A DNA stretch of 64,000 nucleotides from G963668185 sp965237445 (GTDB lineage: Bacteria; Chloroflexota; Dehalococcoidia; Lucifugimonadales; G963668185): the NCBI GenBank assembly GCA_965237445.1, contig OZ250142.1, positions 930,001 through 994,000 of the forward strand, in the 5' to 3' direction. Shown in pieces: positions 35,956 through 43,918 of the stretch. The position numbers were made by a program, and so were the translations under genes. The notes beneath the pieces are model-generated. The model made no database searches, was not told the DNA's origin, and worked only from the letters and a program-made list of their open reading frames with translations. Each line of letters opens with the position of its first letter. The first letter of the stretch is position 1.

Positions 35956-36597
35956 GTGAGAAAGGGCATCTTCAGCGGCACATTCAATCCCGTGCACTTC
36001 GGCCACTTAATCATGGCAGAGTGCGTAAGAGACGCCCTCAAGCTGGACAAGGTCATCTTCCTTCCGCTGGCAAAGCCCTGGAACAAGCCCGACCAGGACC
36101 TCGCATCGATCGAAGATAGGTTCAGCATGCTCATGGCTGCAATCAAGACCAACCCTGCATTCAGTCTGTCTCGCGTCGAGATAGATACACCGCGCCCCAA
36201 GTACGATAGAGATCTACTTAAGAAGGTTTGCGGGGATGCTGATGAGGCTTCTGACTTCTTCTGTATTCTAGGCTCCGATGCGCTAGCCGGTCTTCCCCAC
36301 TGGCAGCACATTGACGAGTTACTTCAACTCATGAAGTTTGTCGTGGTGGACAGGCCTGGACACGATACGCGCGAGGTCCTTCGAGCCGTTGAGGCCTCCC
36401 TTCCGTCAGCGGAGGACCGGTTCCACATCGTCGAGTCGCCGCCAATTGCCATCAGCTCCACCGATCTTCGGCGAAGAGCGTCCGCGGGCCTGTCCTTGCG
36501 CTATCGGGTGCCCGACTCGGTAGCCACATACATTGCCCGGAATGGCTTGTACACCGATACTCCCACATCATGCGCACCGTCCGACAGCGAGTGTTGA
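35956..36597 (+). CDS. nadD: Nicotinate-nucleotide adenylyltransferase
   Basis: Adenylates nicotinate mononucleotide in NAD synthesis. The nucleotidyltransferase signature is clear: GIFSGTFNPVHFGHLIMAE (the HxGH-type motif, here HFGH) at residues 4-22, FILPLAKPWNK-type substrate loop (FLPLAKPWNKPDQ), CILGSDALAGLPHWQHIDEL, and IAISSTDLRRRASAG (ISSTxIR) near the C-terminus. 213 residues, family length. GTG 35956 has GGAGA 6-7 nt upstream. About 100 bp separate it from cofG. Confidence 0.94.
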   Translation: MRKGIFSGTFNPVHFGHLIMAECVRDALKLDKVIFLPLAKPWNKPDQDLASIEDRFSMLMAAIKTNPAFSLSRVEIDTPRPKYDRDLLKKVCGDADEASDFFCILGSDALAGLPHWQHIDELLQLMKFVVVDRPGHDTREVLRAVEASLPSAEDRFHIVESPPIAISSTDLRRRASAGLSLRYRVPDSVATYIARNGLYTDTPTSCAPSDSEC

Positions 36598-36696
36598 CTA
36601 GCAGGCGCAGGAGCCGTTCTACGCCATGAATCCGTGTGCATTGGCTCCCGACTGTGGCACAGTGGTAGAAGACAACAGCATTCCAGGGAAGGTCAT

Positions 36697-37974
36697 TTGA
36701 GTAGCGTAGCTCTCCGAAGCGGACAGGAGACCATTGCGAAGCTTCAGGAGGCCGTAGCTGACCCGCTCGCCGGCCTGCGAGGCCCGTTGAAGGAGGGCGT
36801 CGCTCGCGTTCTGGACGGCGCAGAAATGCCGGCAGTAGATGCTCGATTCCTAGCCACAAGCGCAGAAGAAGAGCTTCCCTACCTTTGCCGCGCTGCAGCA
36901 ATGCTCCGTGACCGGGGCAAAGGAAACGTGGTCACCTTCTCTCCCAAGGTATTCATTCCCCTAACGATGCTCTGCAGGGACTTCTGCGGTTACTGCACCT
37001 TTCGAAAATCTCCCGACGAAGCCGATAGGCTGTATATGACGCGGGATGAAGTCCTGGCCACCGCAAAGGCGGGAGACCGGATGGGCTGTGCGGAGGCGCT
37101 GCTCACGCTTGGCGAGAGGCCAGAGCAACGGTACGCAGAGGCAAAGGAGTGGCTGAGCGACAGGGGCCACAGAACAACGCTCGCGTACGTAAGGGAAGTG
37201 TCGTCCGCGATCCTGGAGGAGACAGGTCTCCTTCCACATGGCAACCCCGGCACGATGAGCCGCAGGGAGATGGCAGGGCTCAGACCGGTTAACGCGTCGA
37301 TGGGCATCATGCTGGAGAACTCCAGCAATCGTCTGAAGGAATCGGGAGGACCCCACGAGCTTGCACCAAGCAAGTGGCCGGCGGTCAGGATGAAGACTCT
37401 TCGCATTGCCGGAGAGCTAAAGATACCTTTCACCACGGGTATCTTGATCGGCATTGGCGAGACCAGAAGTGAGGTAGTGGACTCGCTGCTGGCGATCCGA
37501 GACCTCCATGACCGGTACGGTCACATTCAGGAGGTGATCGTCCAGAACTTCCGCGCCAAGTCCGGCACCGCCATGGCAGATCATCCGGATGCCGACTCAT
37601 CGTACTTGTTGTGGGCGACGGCCGCGGCTCGGCTGATCCTGGGCCCGGAGTCCAATGTTCAGGTCCCGCCGAACCTGAACGCCCGAGACTATCCTGTATA
37701 CTTGCTGGCAGGTATCAACGACTGGGGCGGCGTATCGCCACTGACGATCGACTACGTCAACCCAGAGGCGCCTTGGCCAACATTGACGGAGTTGCGAAGG
37801 CAGACCCGGGCAATGGGTATGGACCTGAAGCCGCGGCTGACGGTCTATCCGGAGTACATCACTCATAAGCGGGACTATCTGCATACTGAACTGAAGCCCC
37901 GCATTGACTCGATGGCAGACTCAGACGGTTATCTGAAGGGAGGAATGGAACGGTATGCCGGAAGCCTCTCTTAA
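36697..37974 (+). CDS. cofG: 7,8-didemethyl-8-hydroxy-5-deazariboflavin synthase subunit CofG
   Basis: Radical-SAM enzyme that, with CofH, builds the FO chromophore of coenzyme F420. The [4Fe-4S]/SAM motif is C-x3-C-x2-C in MLCRDFCGYCTF. Other landmarks: ALLTLGERPEQRYAEA, GLLPHGNPGTMSRREM, GIMLENSSNRL, and QNFRAKSGTAM, all typical of CofG. I choose TTG 36697, preceded by AGGGAAGG, for 425 residues; GTG 36634 is an alternative. Even so the ~80-residue N-terminal helical segment before the cluster is longer than in archaeal CofG. Its 3' end overlaps cofH by 20 nt, consistent with a translationally coupled pair. Confidence 0.95.
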   Translation: MSSVALRSGQETIAKLQEAVADPLAGLRGPLKEGVARVLDGAEMPAVDARFLATSAEEELPYLCRAAAMLRDRGKGNVVTFSPKVFIPLTMLCRDFCGYCTFRKSPDEADRLYMTRDEVLATAKAGDRMGCAEALLTLGERPEQRYAEAKEWLSDRGHRTTLAYVREVSSAILEETGLLPHGNPGTMSRREMAGLRPVNASMGIMLENSSNRLKESGGPHELAPSKWPAVRMKTLRIAGELKIPFTTGILIGIGETRSEVVDSLLAIRDLHDRYGHIQEVIVQNFRAKSGTAMADHPDADSSYLLWATAAARLILGPESNVQVPPNLNARDYPVYLLAGINDWGGVSPLTIDYVNPEAPWPTLTELRRQTRAMGMDLKPRLTVYPEYITHKRDYLHTELKPRIDSMADSDGYLKGGMERYAGSLS

Positions 37975-39259
37975 CGGAGATAGCGTGACCGAGCTTTCAA
38001 AGCTCCTCTCGACCATCTCCCCTTCAATCGCCCGCACTCTGGAAGATGCTCTGGGCGGCCGCGACATTTCCAGCGAAGAGGCGGTGCCTCTGTTGGAGGC
38101 CACCGGCCTGGAGCTTCACGCGGCCACAATGGTTGCGGACGAACTGAGACGGCAGGCCGTCGGCGACGTCGTCACGTACGTTGTGAACCGTAACGTCAAC
38201 TTCACGAACGTCTGCATCAAGCGCTGCGGGTTCTGCGCCTTCAGCCGCGACTTCCGGCTGGAAGAAGGCTACTTCCTGCCGCTCAACGAGATCATCCGGC
38301 GTGTCAAGGAAGCCGAGAGCCTGGGAGCCACCGAAGTGTGCATCCAGGCCGGCCTGCCCCCGCACATGGAGGGCGACCTTTACATCAGGCTCTGCGAAGC
38401 GCTCAAAGAAGAGGCGCCCGGGATTCACATCCACGGGTTCTCGCCTGAAGAGGTGCTCTACGGTTCCATCAGGTCCCGGACATCGATCAAGGCGTACCTG
38501 GCGGCTTTGAAGGACGCCGGAGTAGGCAGCCTGCCCGGCACGTCGGCAGAGATTCTCGACCAGGACATGCGCGACCGGATTTCGCCGGGGCGTATTCGTG
38601 TCGATCAATGGGTCGAGGTGATAACCACAGCTCACGAGCTCGGCATACCCACAACTTCCACCATCATGTACGGCCACGTTGAGACCAACGAGCACATTGC
38701 GAGGCACCTGGACCTGATACGCGGCATTCAGAAAAGCACCGGCGGAATCACCGAGTTCGTGCCCCTGAGCTTCGTGCACACAGAGGCGCCGATGTTCGCC
38801 CAGAATATGATCGAAGGAATGAGACCGGGGCCAACCGGACTGGAGATCTTGAGGATGCATGTGGTGGCGCGGATCATGCTCACCAACTGGATCCCCAACC
38901 TGCAAGTCTCATGGCCTAAGGAAGGCCCTCGCATCGCGCAGATGCTGCTCGCCGCCGGAGTCAACGACATGGGCGGCACACTGATCAATGAGAGCATCTC
39001 AACGGCCGCCGGCGCTCAGCACGGCCAGCTGCTCAAGCCGCGCGAGATTCGCGAGCTCATACGCGGAGCAGACCGCATCCCGGCGGAGAGGTTCACCACC
39101 TACGGCATCAGGCGAGTTTTCGAGGACGAGGATTCCGTCTTCGACCCACTCGATGACGTCGACGACGATGACATTGACAAGTTTGGCTCGTACCAAAAGC
39201 TGATAGGAATGGATGACTTCCGGTACAAGCACCCGAAGTTCGCAGCCAGGGATGCCTGA
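37955..39259 (+). CDS. cofH: 5-amino-6-(D-ribitylamino)uracil-L-tyrosine 4-hydroxyphenyl transferase CofH
   Basis: Radical-SAM partner of CofG: joins the tyrosine-derived ring to 5-amino-6-ribitylaminouracil. SAM cluster motif C-x3-C-x2-C in VCIKRCGFCAFSR, preceded by the characteristic TYVVNRNVNFTN. Further signatures: EVCIQAGLPPHMEGDLY, HIHGFSPEEVLYG, GSLPGTSAEILDQ, TTSTIMYGHVET, and NDMGGTLINESISTAAGA. 434 residues. ATG 37955 has GGGAGG about 10 nt upstream within cofG. Separate cofG and cofH genes contrast with the fused fbiC of actinobacteria. The other F420 genes (cofC/D/E or fbiA/B) are not in the window. Confidence 0.96.
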   Translation: MPEASLNGDSVTELSKLLSTISPSIARTLEDALGGRDISSEEAVPLLEATGLELHAATMVADELRRQAVGDVVTYVVNRNVNFTNVCIKRCGFCAFSRDFRLEEGYFLPLNEIIRRVKEAESLGATEVCIQAGLPPHMEGDLYIRLCEALKEEAPGIHIHGFSPEEVLYGSIRSRTSIKAYLAALKDAGVGSLPGTSAEILDQDMRDRISPGRIRVDQWVEVITTAHELGIPTTSTIMYGHVETNEHIARHLDLIRGIQKSTGGITEFVPLSFVHTEAPMFAQNMIEGMRPGPTGLEILRMHVVARIMLTNWIPNLQVSWPKEGPRIAQMLLAAGVNDMGGTLINESISTAAGAQHGQLLKPREIRELIRGADRIPAERFTTYGIRRVFEDEDSVFDPLDDVDDDDIDKFGSYQKLIGMDDFRYKHPKFAARDA

Positions 39260-39296
39260 ACGGGGTCCTTCCTAGATTCACTCAGAGGAGCGAGCA

Positions 39297-39623
39297 TTGC
39301 CCTATTATCTCCTGCAGATCTCATGGAGCACGGAAGTCGCCAGGTCTCTGGTCGAGAACCCAGCGGACCATATGGCCGTCCTGCAACCCGCCGCTGCAAA
39401 TCTGGGGGGCAGCATCGAGTGCGCGTATTCTGTCTTCGGCGATGCGGACTTCGTTGGCATCGTCAACATGCCGGACAATGTAAGCATGATCGCCTTCTCC
39501 AAGGCAGTCTCCACAAGCGGCGCCTCGAAGTCCATCCGCACAACGCCGCTGGTCACCCTGGAGGAGGAACGCGAGGCAATGGCCAAGGCACAGGGCGCGG
39601 AGTACCGGCCGCCCAACGCTTGA
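39297..39623 (+). CDS. GYD-domain protein (first of a pair)
   Basis: A 108-residue cytosolic protein of the small GYD family (ferredoxin-like alpha-beta fold, function unknown). It begins at TTG 39297, with GAGGAG about 8 nt before. Seen: MPYYLLQISWSTEVARSL at the start, LGGSIECAYSVFGDADFVGI in the middle (the family's GG-x-x-x-x-x-Y---G-YD-V signature, with D at the second position) and TTPLVTLEEEREAM late. It is followed 13 bp later by a homologous gene. Location after cofH suggests a link to the F420 unit, but that is positional only. Confidence 0.8.
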   Translation: MPYYLLQISWSTEVARSLVENPADHMAVLQPAAANLGGSIECAYSVFGDADFVGIVNMPDNVSMIAFSKAVSTSGASKSIRTTPLVTLEEEREAMAKAQGAEYRPPNA

Positions 39624-39636
39624 TCTGTCCTGATCG

Positions 39637-39963
39637 ATGCCTCACTACTTGATGCAGGTTGGCTTCGTGCCTGAGTTCTGCGACGCACTGAACCAGGACC
39701 CACACGATTACGTCGAGCCGATGCGACGCGAGGTGGAGAGTTTAGGAGGGACGGTCGAGGGAGCTTGGGCGGCGTTTGCCATTGCCGATCTCGTCATGTT
39801 CGTAGAAATGCCTGACAACGTCTCCGCGATGGCTCTGTCCAAGGTCCTTTCAACCAGTGGAGCAACCGCTTCGATCCGTACGACTCCACTGGTAACGCTT
39901 GAAGAGGAACGGGACGCGATGCGCCTGGCCCAGAGCGCCGGCTACCGACCACCCAACTCCTGA
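39637..39963 (+). CDS. GYD-domain protein (second of a pair)
   Basis: Paralogue of the preceding gene, also exactly 108 residues. Shared blocks: PHYLMQVGF, LGGTVEGAWAAFAIADLVMFVEMPDNVSAMALSKVLSTSGA and SIRTTPLVTLEEERDAM, ending Y-RPPNS against Y-RPPNA. Because the pairing is exact in length, it probably arose by tandem duplication, and the two could form a heterodimer, as is common for small ferredoxin-like fold proteins. Function unknown. It starts at ATG 39637; the next gene begins 12 bp after its stop. Confidence 0.8.
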   Translation: MPHYLMQVGFVPEFCDALNQDPHDYVEPMRREVESLGGTVEGAWAAFAIADLVMFVEMPDNVSAMALSKVLSTSGATASIRTTPLVTLEEERDAMRLAQSAGYRPPNS

Positions 39964-39974
39964 CACGGAGCACC

Positions 39975-40991
39975 TTGAGCTTGCAAGCAGGCAAGCTGCC
40001 CCACGATCTTCTGGCTGATCTGCTTGGTCGGATAGAGGTCCGCGATCCGCGAGTCGTGCTCGGCCCCAAGCTCGGCGAAGACGCGGCGCTGATCGACCTC
40101 GGAGACCGCTACCTGGTGGCCAAGTCCGACCCGATCACGTTTGCGACCGACCTGATCGGCTGGTACCTGGTCCAGGTCAACGCCAACGACCTTGCGGTAA
40201 TGGGCGCAACTCCCAAATGGCTGATGGCCACGCTGCTTCTGCCGGAGGGCACCGCTCCTGAGCAGGCCGAAGACATTTTCGAACAGCTCACAAACGCCTG
40301 CGATGACCTGGGAATCACTCTCGTCGGGGGCCACACCGAGATCACATTGGATCTGCCTCGCCCAATTGCCGTAGGTGCCCTGCTGGGCGAAGTGAACAAA
40401 GATAGAGCCGTCTTCACATCCGGCGCCAAACCCGGAGACTCGATCGTACTGACCAAAGGCATCGCCCTCGAAGGTACATCGATACTCGCGCGCGAGGCAG
40501 GCGAGGCACTGGAGGCGGCCGGCGTAGCTGCATCGGTGATCGAGCGCTCTCGGAATCTGCTGTTCGATCCGGGAATCAGCGTCGTCAAGGACGCTTATAT
40601 CGTACTGGAGGCCGGCGGCGTCCACGCCATGCACGACCCAACTGAGGGCGGCCTGGCGACCGGACTCATGGAGATGGCATCCGCGGCAGAAGTTGGGCTC
40701 ACGGTGGACTTGGAACGAGTCCCGGTGTTGCCAGAGACGGCAGCAGTATGCGAAGCGCTGGGACTCGAGCCCATGGGCCTAATCGCGTCCGGAGCGTTAC
40801 TGGCTGCCGTCGCGCCCGAAGAGACGCCTAAGCTGCTACGCACCCTCGAGGCCGAAGGCGTGCCAGCCTGGGAGATAGGGGCATTCACGGAGCCAGAGTA
40901 CGGTCAGGTCCTGCGAACCGCCGACGGCGTTCAACCGCTGCCCACGTTCAGCCGCGACGAGCTGGCGCGGTACTTCTCCACTGCCAATTGA
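39975..40991 (+). CDS. AIR-synthase-related (PurM/HypE/ThiL-fold) protein
   Basis: A 338-residue ATP-binding protein of the PurM-like superfamily. Typical parts: GEDAALIDLGDRYLVAKSDPITF (N-terminal PurM domain with Asp ligand), NANDLAVMGATPKWLMATLLLP, GGHTEITLDLPRPIAVGA, PGDSIVLTKGIALEGTSILA and HAMHDPTEGGLATGLMEMA in the second domain. It lacks the C-terminal PRIC-type Cys that HypE needs, so it is not a hydrogenase maturation HypE, and no hyp genes are nearby. Many archaeal and chloroflexal genomes carry such stand-alone AIR-synthase-like genes of unknown substrate. TTG 39975 start follows GGAGC. It closes the cofG-cofH-GYD-GYD unit. Confidence 0.78.
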   Translation: MSLQAGKLPHDLLADLLGRIEVRDPRVVLGPKLGEDAALIDLGDRYLVAKSDPITFATDLIGWYLVQVNANDLAVMGATPKWLMATLLLPEGTAPEQAEDIFEQLTNACDDLGITLVGGHTEITLDLPRPIAVGALLGEVNKDRAVFTSGAKPGDSIVLTKGIALEGTSILAREAGEALEAAGVAASVIERSRNLLFDPGISVVKDAYIVLEAGGVHAMHDPTEGGLATGLMEMASAAEVGLTVDLERVPVLPETAAVCEALGLEPMGLIASGALLAAVAPEETPKLLRTLEAEGVPAWEIGAFTEPEYGQVLRTADGVQPLPTFSRDELARYFSTAN

Positions 40992-41009
40992 ACGGCAGTG
41001 GCAGCGATT

Positions 41010-41138
41010 CTAGTACCCGAGAACTAAGCTACGCCTCGCACCTGTCGACGGATTCCACCAAAGCGAATGCGACCGACCCTCCCGCTTCAGGTAGCAGCCG
41101 TGGCGCCGTAAATGGCGAAGTAACGCGCTTCGCCTCAC
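41010..41138 (-). pseudogene. hicA: Truncated HicA-like toxin remnant
   Basis: A 42-codon frame starting at GTG 41138 that overlaps the hicB stop (GTGA). It reads MRRSALLRHLRRHGCYLKRE then GRSHSLWWNPSTG, which matches the HicA/YcfA dsRNA-binding fold with the catalytic His in G-x-SH. The conserved C-terminal half (PRHxEI ... KICRDL) is missing: after STGA the frame reads unrelated residues and stops at TAG 41010-41012. This looks like a 3'-deleted toxin gene. Confidence 0.7.
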
Positions 41139-41350
41139 TCCATCGTAACCTTCTCGCAAATGGCTTCAGCTGGGACCCCTCGAAGACCAACTTCTCACCG
41201 ATCCTCCAAGATTAACGCAATTGCTTTACCCAAGCTGTCACGGGCAGCGTCCGCAGTTTCCCATTGGCCGTTCGCACCGGGGATTTCCGGGCAATATGCA
41301 ATGAACAAGTCCCCGTCACGTTCAATCACGGCTGTGAATTCGTTTCGCAT
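41135..41350 (-). pseudogene. hicB: HicB-like antitoxin with in-frame stop
   Basis: Starting at ATG 41350 the frame reads MRNEFTAVIERDGDLFIAYC then PEIPGANGQWETADAARDSL and AIALILEDR, the typical start of a small HicB/UPF0150 antitoxin. A TGA at 41195-41197 stands where the family has Arg (CGA to TGA is one transition). Reading through, EVGLRGVPAEAICEKVTME follows up to TGA 41135-41137, the expected C-terminus. If complete it would be about 71 residues. Together with the truncated hicA remnant, which overlaps it by 4 nt, this is a decayed antitoxin-toxin operon. The product of the first 51 codons might still fold. Confidence 0.75.
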
Positions 41351-41567
41351 TCGGACAACTCCTCTTTCGCTTGATGAATACTAGCTGAGAACGCTTCGAA
41401 CAGCTACGCCGAAGATTGCCGGAGTGGGTATCAGAGCACCCCTTCTCCTTCCTGCACAGCGGGAAGAGGCCGGCACATGCCGGCAACCTTCTTCGGGAGT
41501 GGCACGGACAATCTTTGTGCTAACATCCTGACCAACTCTGAGGCCATACGCCGCCAGGAGGCCCACA

Positions 41568-42401
41568 CTGCAATTCTGCCTTATCTACCCAGTCGAAGAA
41601 GGCTACTGCGATCCTGAGACGATCGCGAGCGTCGCGGCTGCCGCAGAGGCCGAGGGCTTTCACTCCCTCCTGGTTTGGGACCACTACATGCTGCCGCAGG
41701 GACCTGACACGCTCGACGCCTGGACGATCCTGGCGTACGTGGCCGGCGCAACCTCCACCATACGACTCGGCACTGTCGTCACGCCCATTCCGTTCCGCCC
41801 GCCCGCTCAGTTGGCCAAGATCGTGGCGTCGCTGGACGTCCTTTCGAGCGGCCGTGCCATCCTTGGCGTCGGGGCCGGCTGGCACCAGCCAGAATTCGAC
41901 GGCTTCAGCAAGTGGGAGCGCAACGGCGTTCGCGTGGACCAGACCACCGAGGCCCTAGACCTGATGACGCGACTGTGGGCAGGCGGACCGGTCAACTTCG
42001 ACGGAGAGCACTTCTCATCGCAGGGGGCGGAGATCTCGCCGTCGCCCGTCCAGAAGCCGCATCCCTCGCTTTGGTTTGGTACGCGTGGCCGGCGGATGTT
42101 GGAGTTGACTGCCCGCTACGGCAACGGTTGGATACCCACCGGGCTTGAGCCGGAAGAATACAGGCAGAAGCTCGACCTAATCACGGCGCGGCGCCAAGAG
42201 TTAGGGATCGAAGGGGAATTCGCCCCCGCCCTGCAGCACTTCACGGCGTTCACAGACGCCGGCGCGTTCCTGGACACGATCGGGGCCTACGCGGATGCCG
42301 GATGCCGGTACTACGGAGCCGTGTGGTCGTATCCGTCGGAGGAAATGGTCAGCCGCGTGGAGTGGTTCGCCCGCGAGGTGATGCCTAACGCGCCAGCGTA
42401 A
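41568..42401 (+). CDS. LLM-class (F420-dependent type) flavin oxidoreductase, CTG start
   Basis: Luciferase-like monooxygenase family TIM-barrel protein, a group that commonly uses F420 or FMN. A start at ATG 41688 would remove the first beta-strands. Upstream in frame is QFCLIYPVEEGYCDPETIAS, then AAEAEGFHSLLVWDHYM, which is the canonical N-terminus. The only start-like codon is CTG 41568, 6 nt after a perfect AGGAGG (41556-41561), giving 277 residues. Later landmarks: TSTIRLGTVVTPIPFRPPAQ, LDVLSSGRAILGVGAGW, and LWFGTRGRRMLELTARYGNGW. Use of F420 is supported by cofG/cofH just upstream but not proven. A strong hairpin follows. Confidence 0.88.
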   Translation: MQFCLIYPVEEGYCDPETIASVAAAAEAEGFHSLLVWDHYMLPQGPDTLDAWTILAYVAGATSTIRLGTVVTPIPFRPPAQLAKIVASLDVLSSGRAILGVGAGWHQPEFDGFSKWERNGVRVDQTTEALDLMTRLWAGGPVNFDGEHFSSQGAEISPSPVQKPHPSLWFGTRGRRMLELTARYGNGWIPTGLEPEEYRQKLDLITARRQELGIEGEFAPALQHFTAFTDAGAFLDTIGAYADAGCRYYGAVWSYPSEEMVSRVEWFAREVMPNAPA

Positions 42402-42441
42402 GGCACACTTCCCTCGCTACGCGACGGTCACCAAGAAAACC

Positions 42442-42470
42442 AGAAGGACTCCCATTTTGGGAGTCCTTCT
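42442..42470. terminator. Bidirectional terminator between the LLM gene and the FAD oxidoreductase
   Basis: 13-bp perfect stem AGAAGGACTCCCA / TGGGAGTCCTTCT with loop TTT. It lies between two convergent genes; on the minus strand it is followed by GGTTTTCTTGG, on the plus strand by a weaker U content. Confidence 0.75.
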
Positions 42471-42508
42471 CAATGAAGAATCGTTCCTTCAGCGGCATTG
42501 GGCGCGCG

Positions 42509-43792
42509 CTAGTCGTCCAGCGGGCTTACTGGGACCTCCCGGTACTCCATACCCTCTTCTTCTCTGAGTTGCCGGATTCCAAATCGGCGGTTGCGCCGCT
42601 CAGCATAGCGGCTGGTGAACCCCCCCTCGAAGCCTCCCCAAGGATCGTCGCCAAATCTCCCGTACCGGAACTCGGACATGTCCTTGATGATCTTGACTTC
42701 GCCGTCCATGATCAACTCTGCCATGAGAATGCCGGTCGCGGGTCCCGTCTTGAAGCCGTGGCCGTTGCCGCCGGCGCCGATCCACAGGCCTGGTACCTCA
42801 TCCGTCTCACCCAGGATCATCTGGTGGTCCGGCGTGAAACCGTCCACGCAAGTCCACGTGCGTGCCCATCCGGCCCTGTCCATGCCGGGGAAGCGGTGAG
42901 CGATGCTCCTCGCAGCCCGAAGCATTTCCTCTTGCAGGATCAGCGTGTTGTGCGTGTCCGGGTCATCCGGCCAATGATAGTCCTGTTCGGGGAACGTAAT
43001 GCCGATCATCGTCATCCCTGGCAGGTCAGGCCTCCAGTAGCCGCCCGCGACGGAGTCTGAGATGGCCATATGATCGGTTATGCCGAGGTCCGTCGGCCTC
43101 TCCAGCAGACCGGCGCTTAGTCTGCCGCCCTTGATTGGAACGTCAACACCCGCCGTCTTGGCGAGCGGAGCGGTCCATGACCCTGTGGCCAAGACCACCA
43201 CCGGCGCGTCTATGTCTCCTGAATCCGTCTCCACGCCCACAGCCCTGCCGTTCTGGACCTTGACGCTCTGGACACGCATGTCCATCTCGGTCTTCATGCC
43301 CAGTTCCTGGCCACGCGTGACAAGACTGTTGATCGCTTCGGTGGAAGTCGTGTGCCCGGAGTTAGGCTGGTAGCTGGCGCCTACGATATCCTCCGTGTAC
43401 ATGAACGGCTGGAGTTCCTTGCAATCGTCCGCGGAGATCATGGAAATCTCGTCCGAGAAATCACGGTTCAGGTACTCCACCTGGTCCCGCACCCAGCCGA
43501 TCCGCTCTTCGTCTGCAATGTGAATGAGGCCAACTGGCCTGAAACCGGACGCACCGCCGATCCTGTCCTCCCAGTCATGGAAGATCTTGTAGCTCTCAAA
43601 AGCAAGTGACGCCGATCCGACGTTCGAGTAGTTGAACCTGGTCAAGGCAACTGACAGACCGGTAGTGCCGCCCGCCGGCCCCGCCTTGTCGATGAGTAGG
43701 ACATCCTTCATGCCCTTCTCCGCCAGGAAGTACGCTGTGTTGGCGCCTACCGCGCCAGCGCCTACTACTATAGCTTCCGCAGTTCTTGCCAT
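42509..43792 (-). CDS. FAD-dependent oxidoreductase (D-amino-acid/sarcosine oxidase family)
   Basis: A 427-residue DAO-superfamily flavoenzyme, probably cytosolic, oxidising an amine or N-methyl amino acid. The N-terminal Rossmann motif AIVVGAGAVGANTAYFLAEKG binds the FAD ADP part; APVVVLATGSWTAPLAKTAG and the late DGFTPDHQMILGETDEVPGLW-IGAGGNGHGFKTGPATG segments are typical of sarcosine/dimethylglycine-type oxidases. There is no folate-binding domain. It lies downstream of the dpp ATPase gene on the same strand (126 bp, with a small hairpin between), so its substrate may be supplied by that transporter; this is inference. Confidence 0.87.
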   Translation of the reverse strand: MARTAEAIVVGAGAVGANTAYFLAEKGMKDVLLIDKAGPAGGTTGLSVALTRFNYSNVGSASLAFESYKIFHDWEDRIGGASGFRPVGLIHIADEERIGWVRDQVEYLNRDFSDEISMISADDCKELQPFMYTEDIVGASYQPNSGHTTSTEAINSLVTRGQELGMKTEMDMRVQSVKVQNGRAVGVETDSGDIDAPVVVLATGSWTAPLAKTAGVDVPIKGGRLSAGLLERPTDLGITDHMAISDSVAGGYWRPDLPGMTMIGITFPEQDYHWPDDPDTHNTLILQEEMLRAARSIAHRFPGMDRAGWARTWTCVDGFTPDHQMILGETDEVPGLWIGAGGNGHGFKTGPATGILMAELIMDGEVKIIKDMSEFRYGRFGDDPWGGFEGGFTSRYAERRNRRFGIRQLREEEGMEYREVPVSPLDD

Positions 43793-43895
43793 TTGCTAAC
43801 TCCTGATGCACTTCTGGAAAGTCGATGCCCGTGCGTCCTTGGGGATCGACCAGCGTTGTCGCTCAAGTCAAGAGGGATGTGGTAAACGAGTGTAC

Positions 43896-43918
43896 TACCC
43901 TGCCTCGCCTGCAGGGTA
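43896..43918 (-). terminator. Hairpin directly after the fused dppD-dppF gene
   Basis: Perfect 8-bp arms TACCCTGC / GCAGGGTA with a 7-nt loop, beginning at the stop codon. The tail is only weakly T-rich, so it may be an attenuator rather than a full terminator. Confidence 0.4.

Noticed and set aside
39975..40991. HypE (hydrogenase maturation)
   Set aside because: No C-terminal PRIC-like cysteine and no other hyp or hydrogenase genes nearby.
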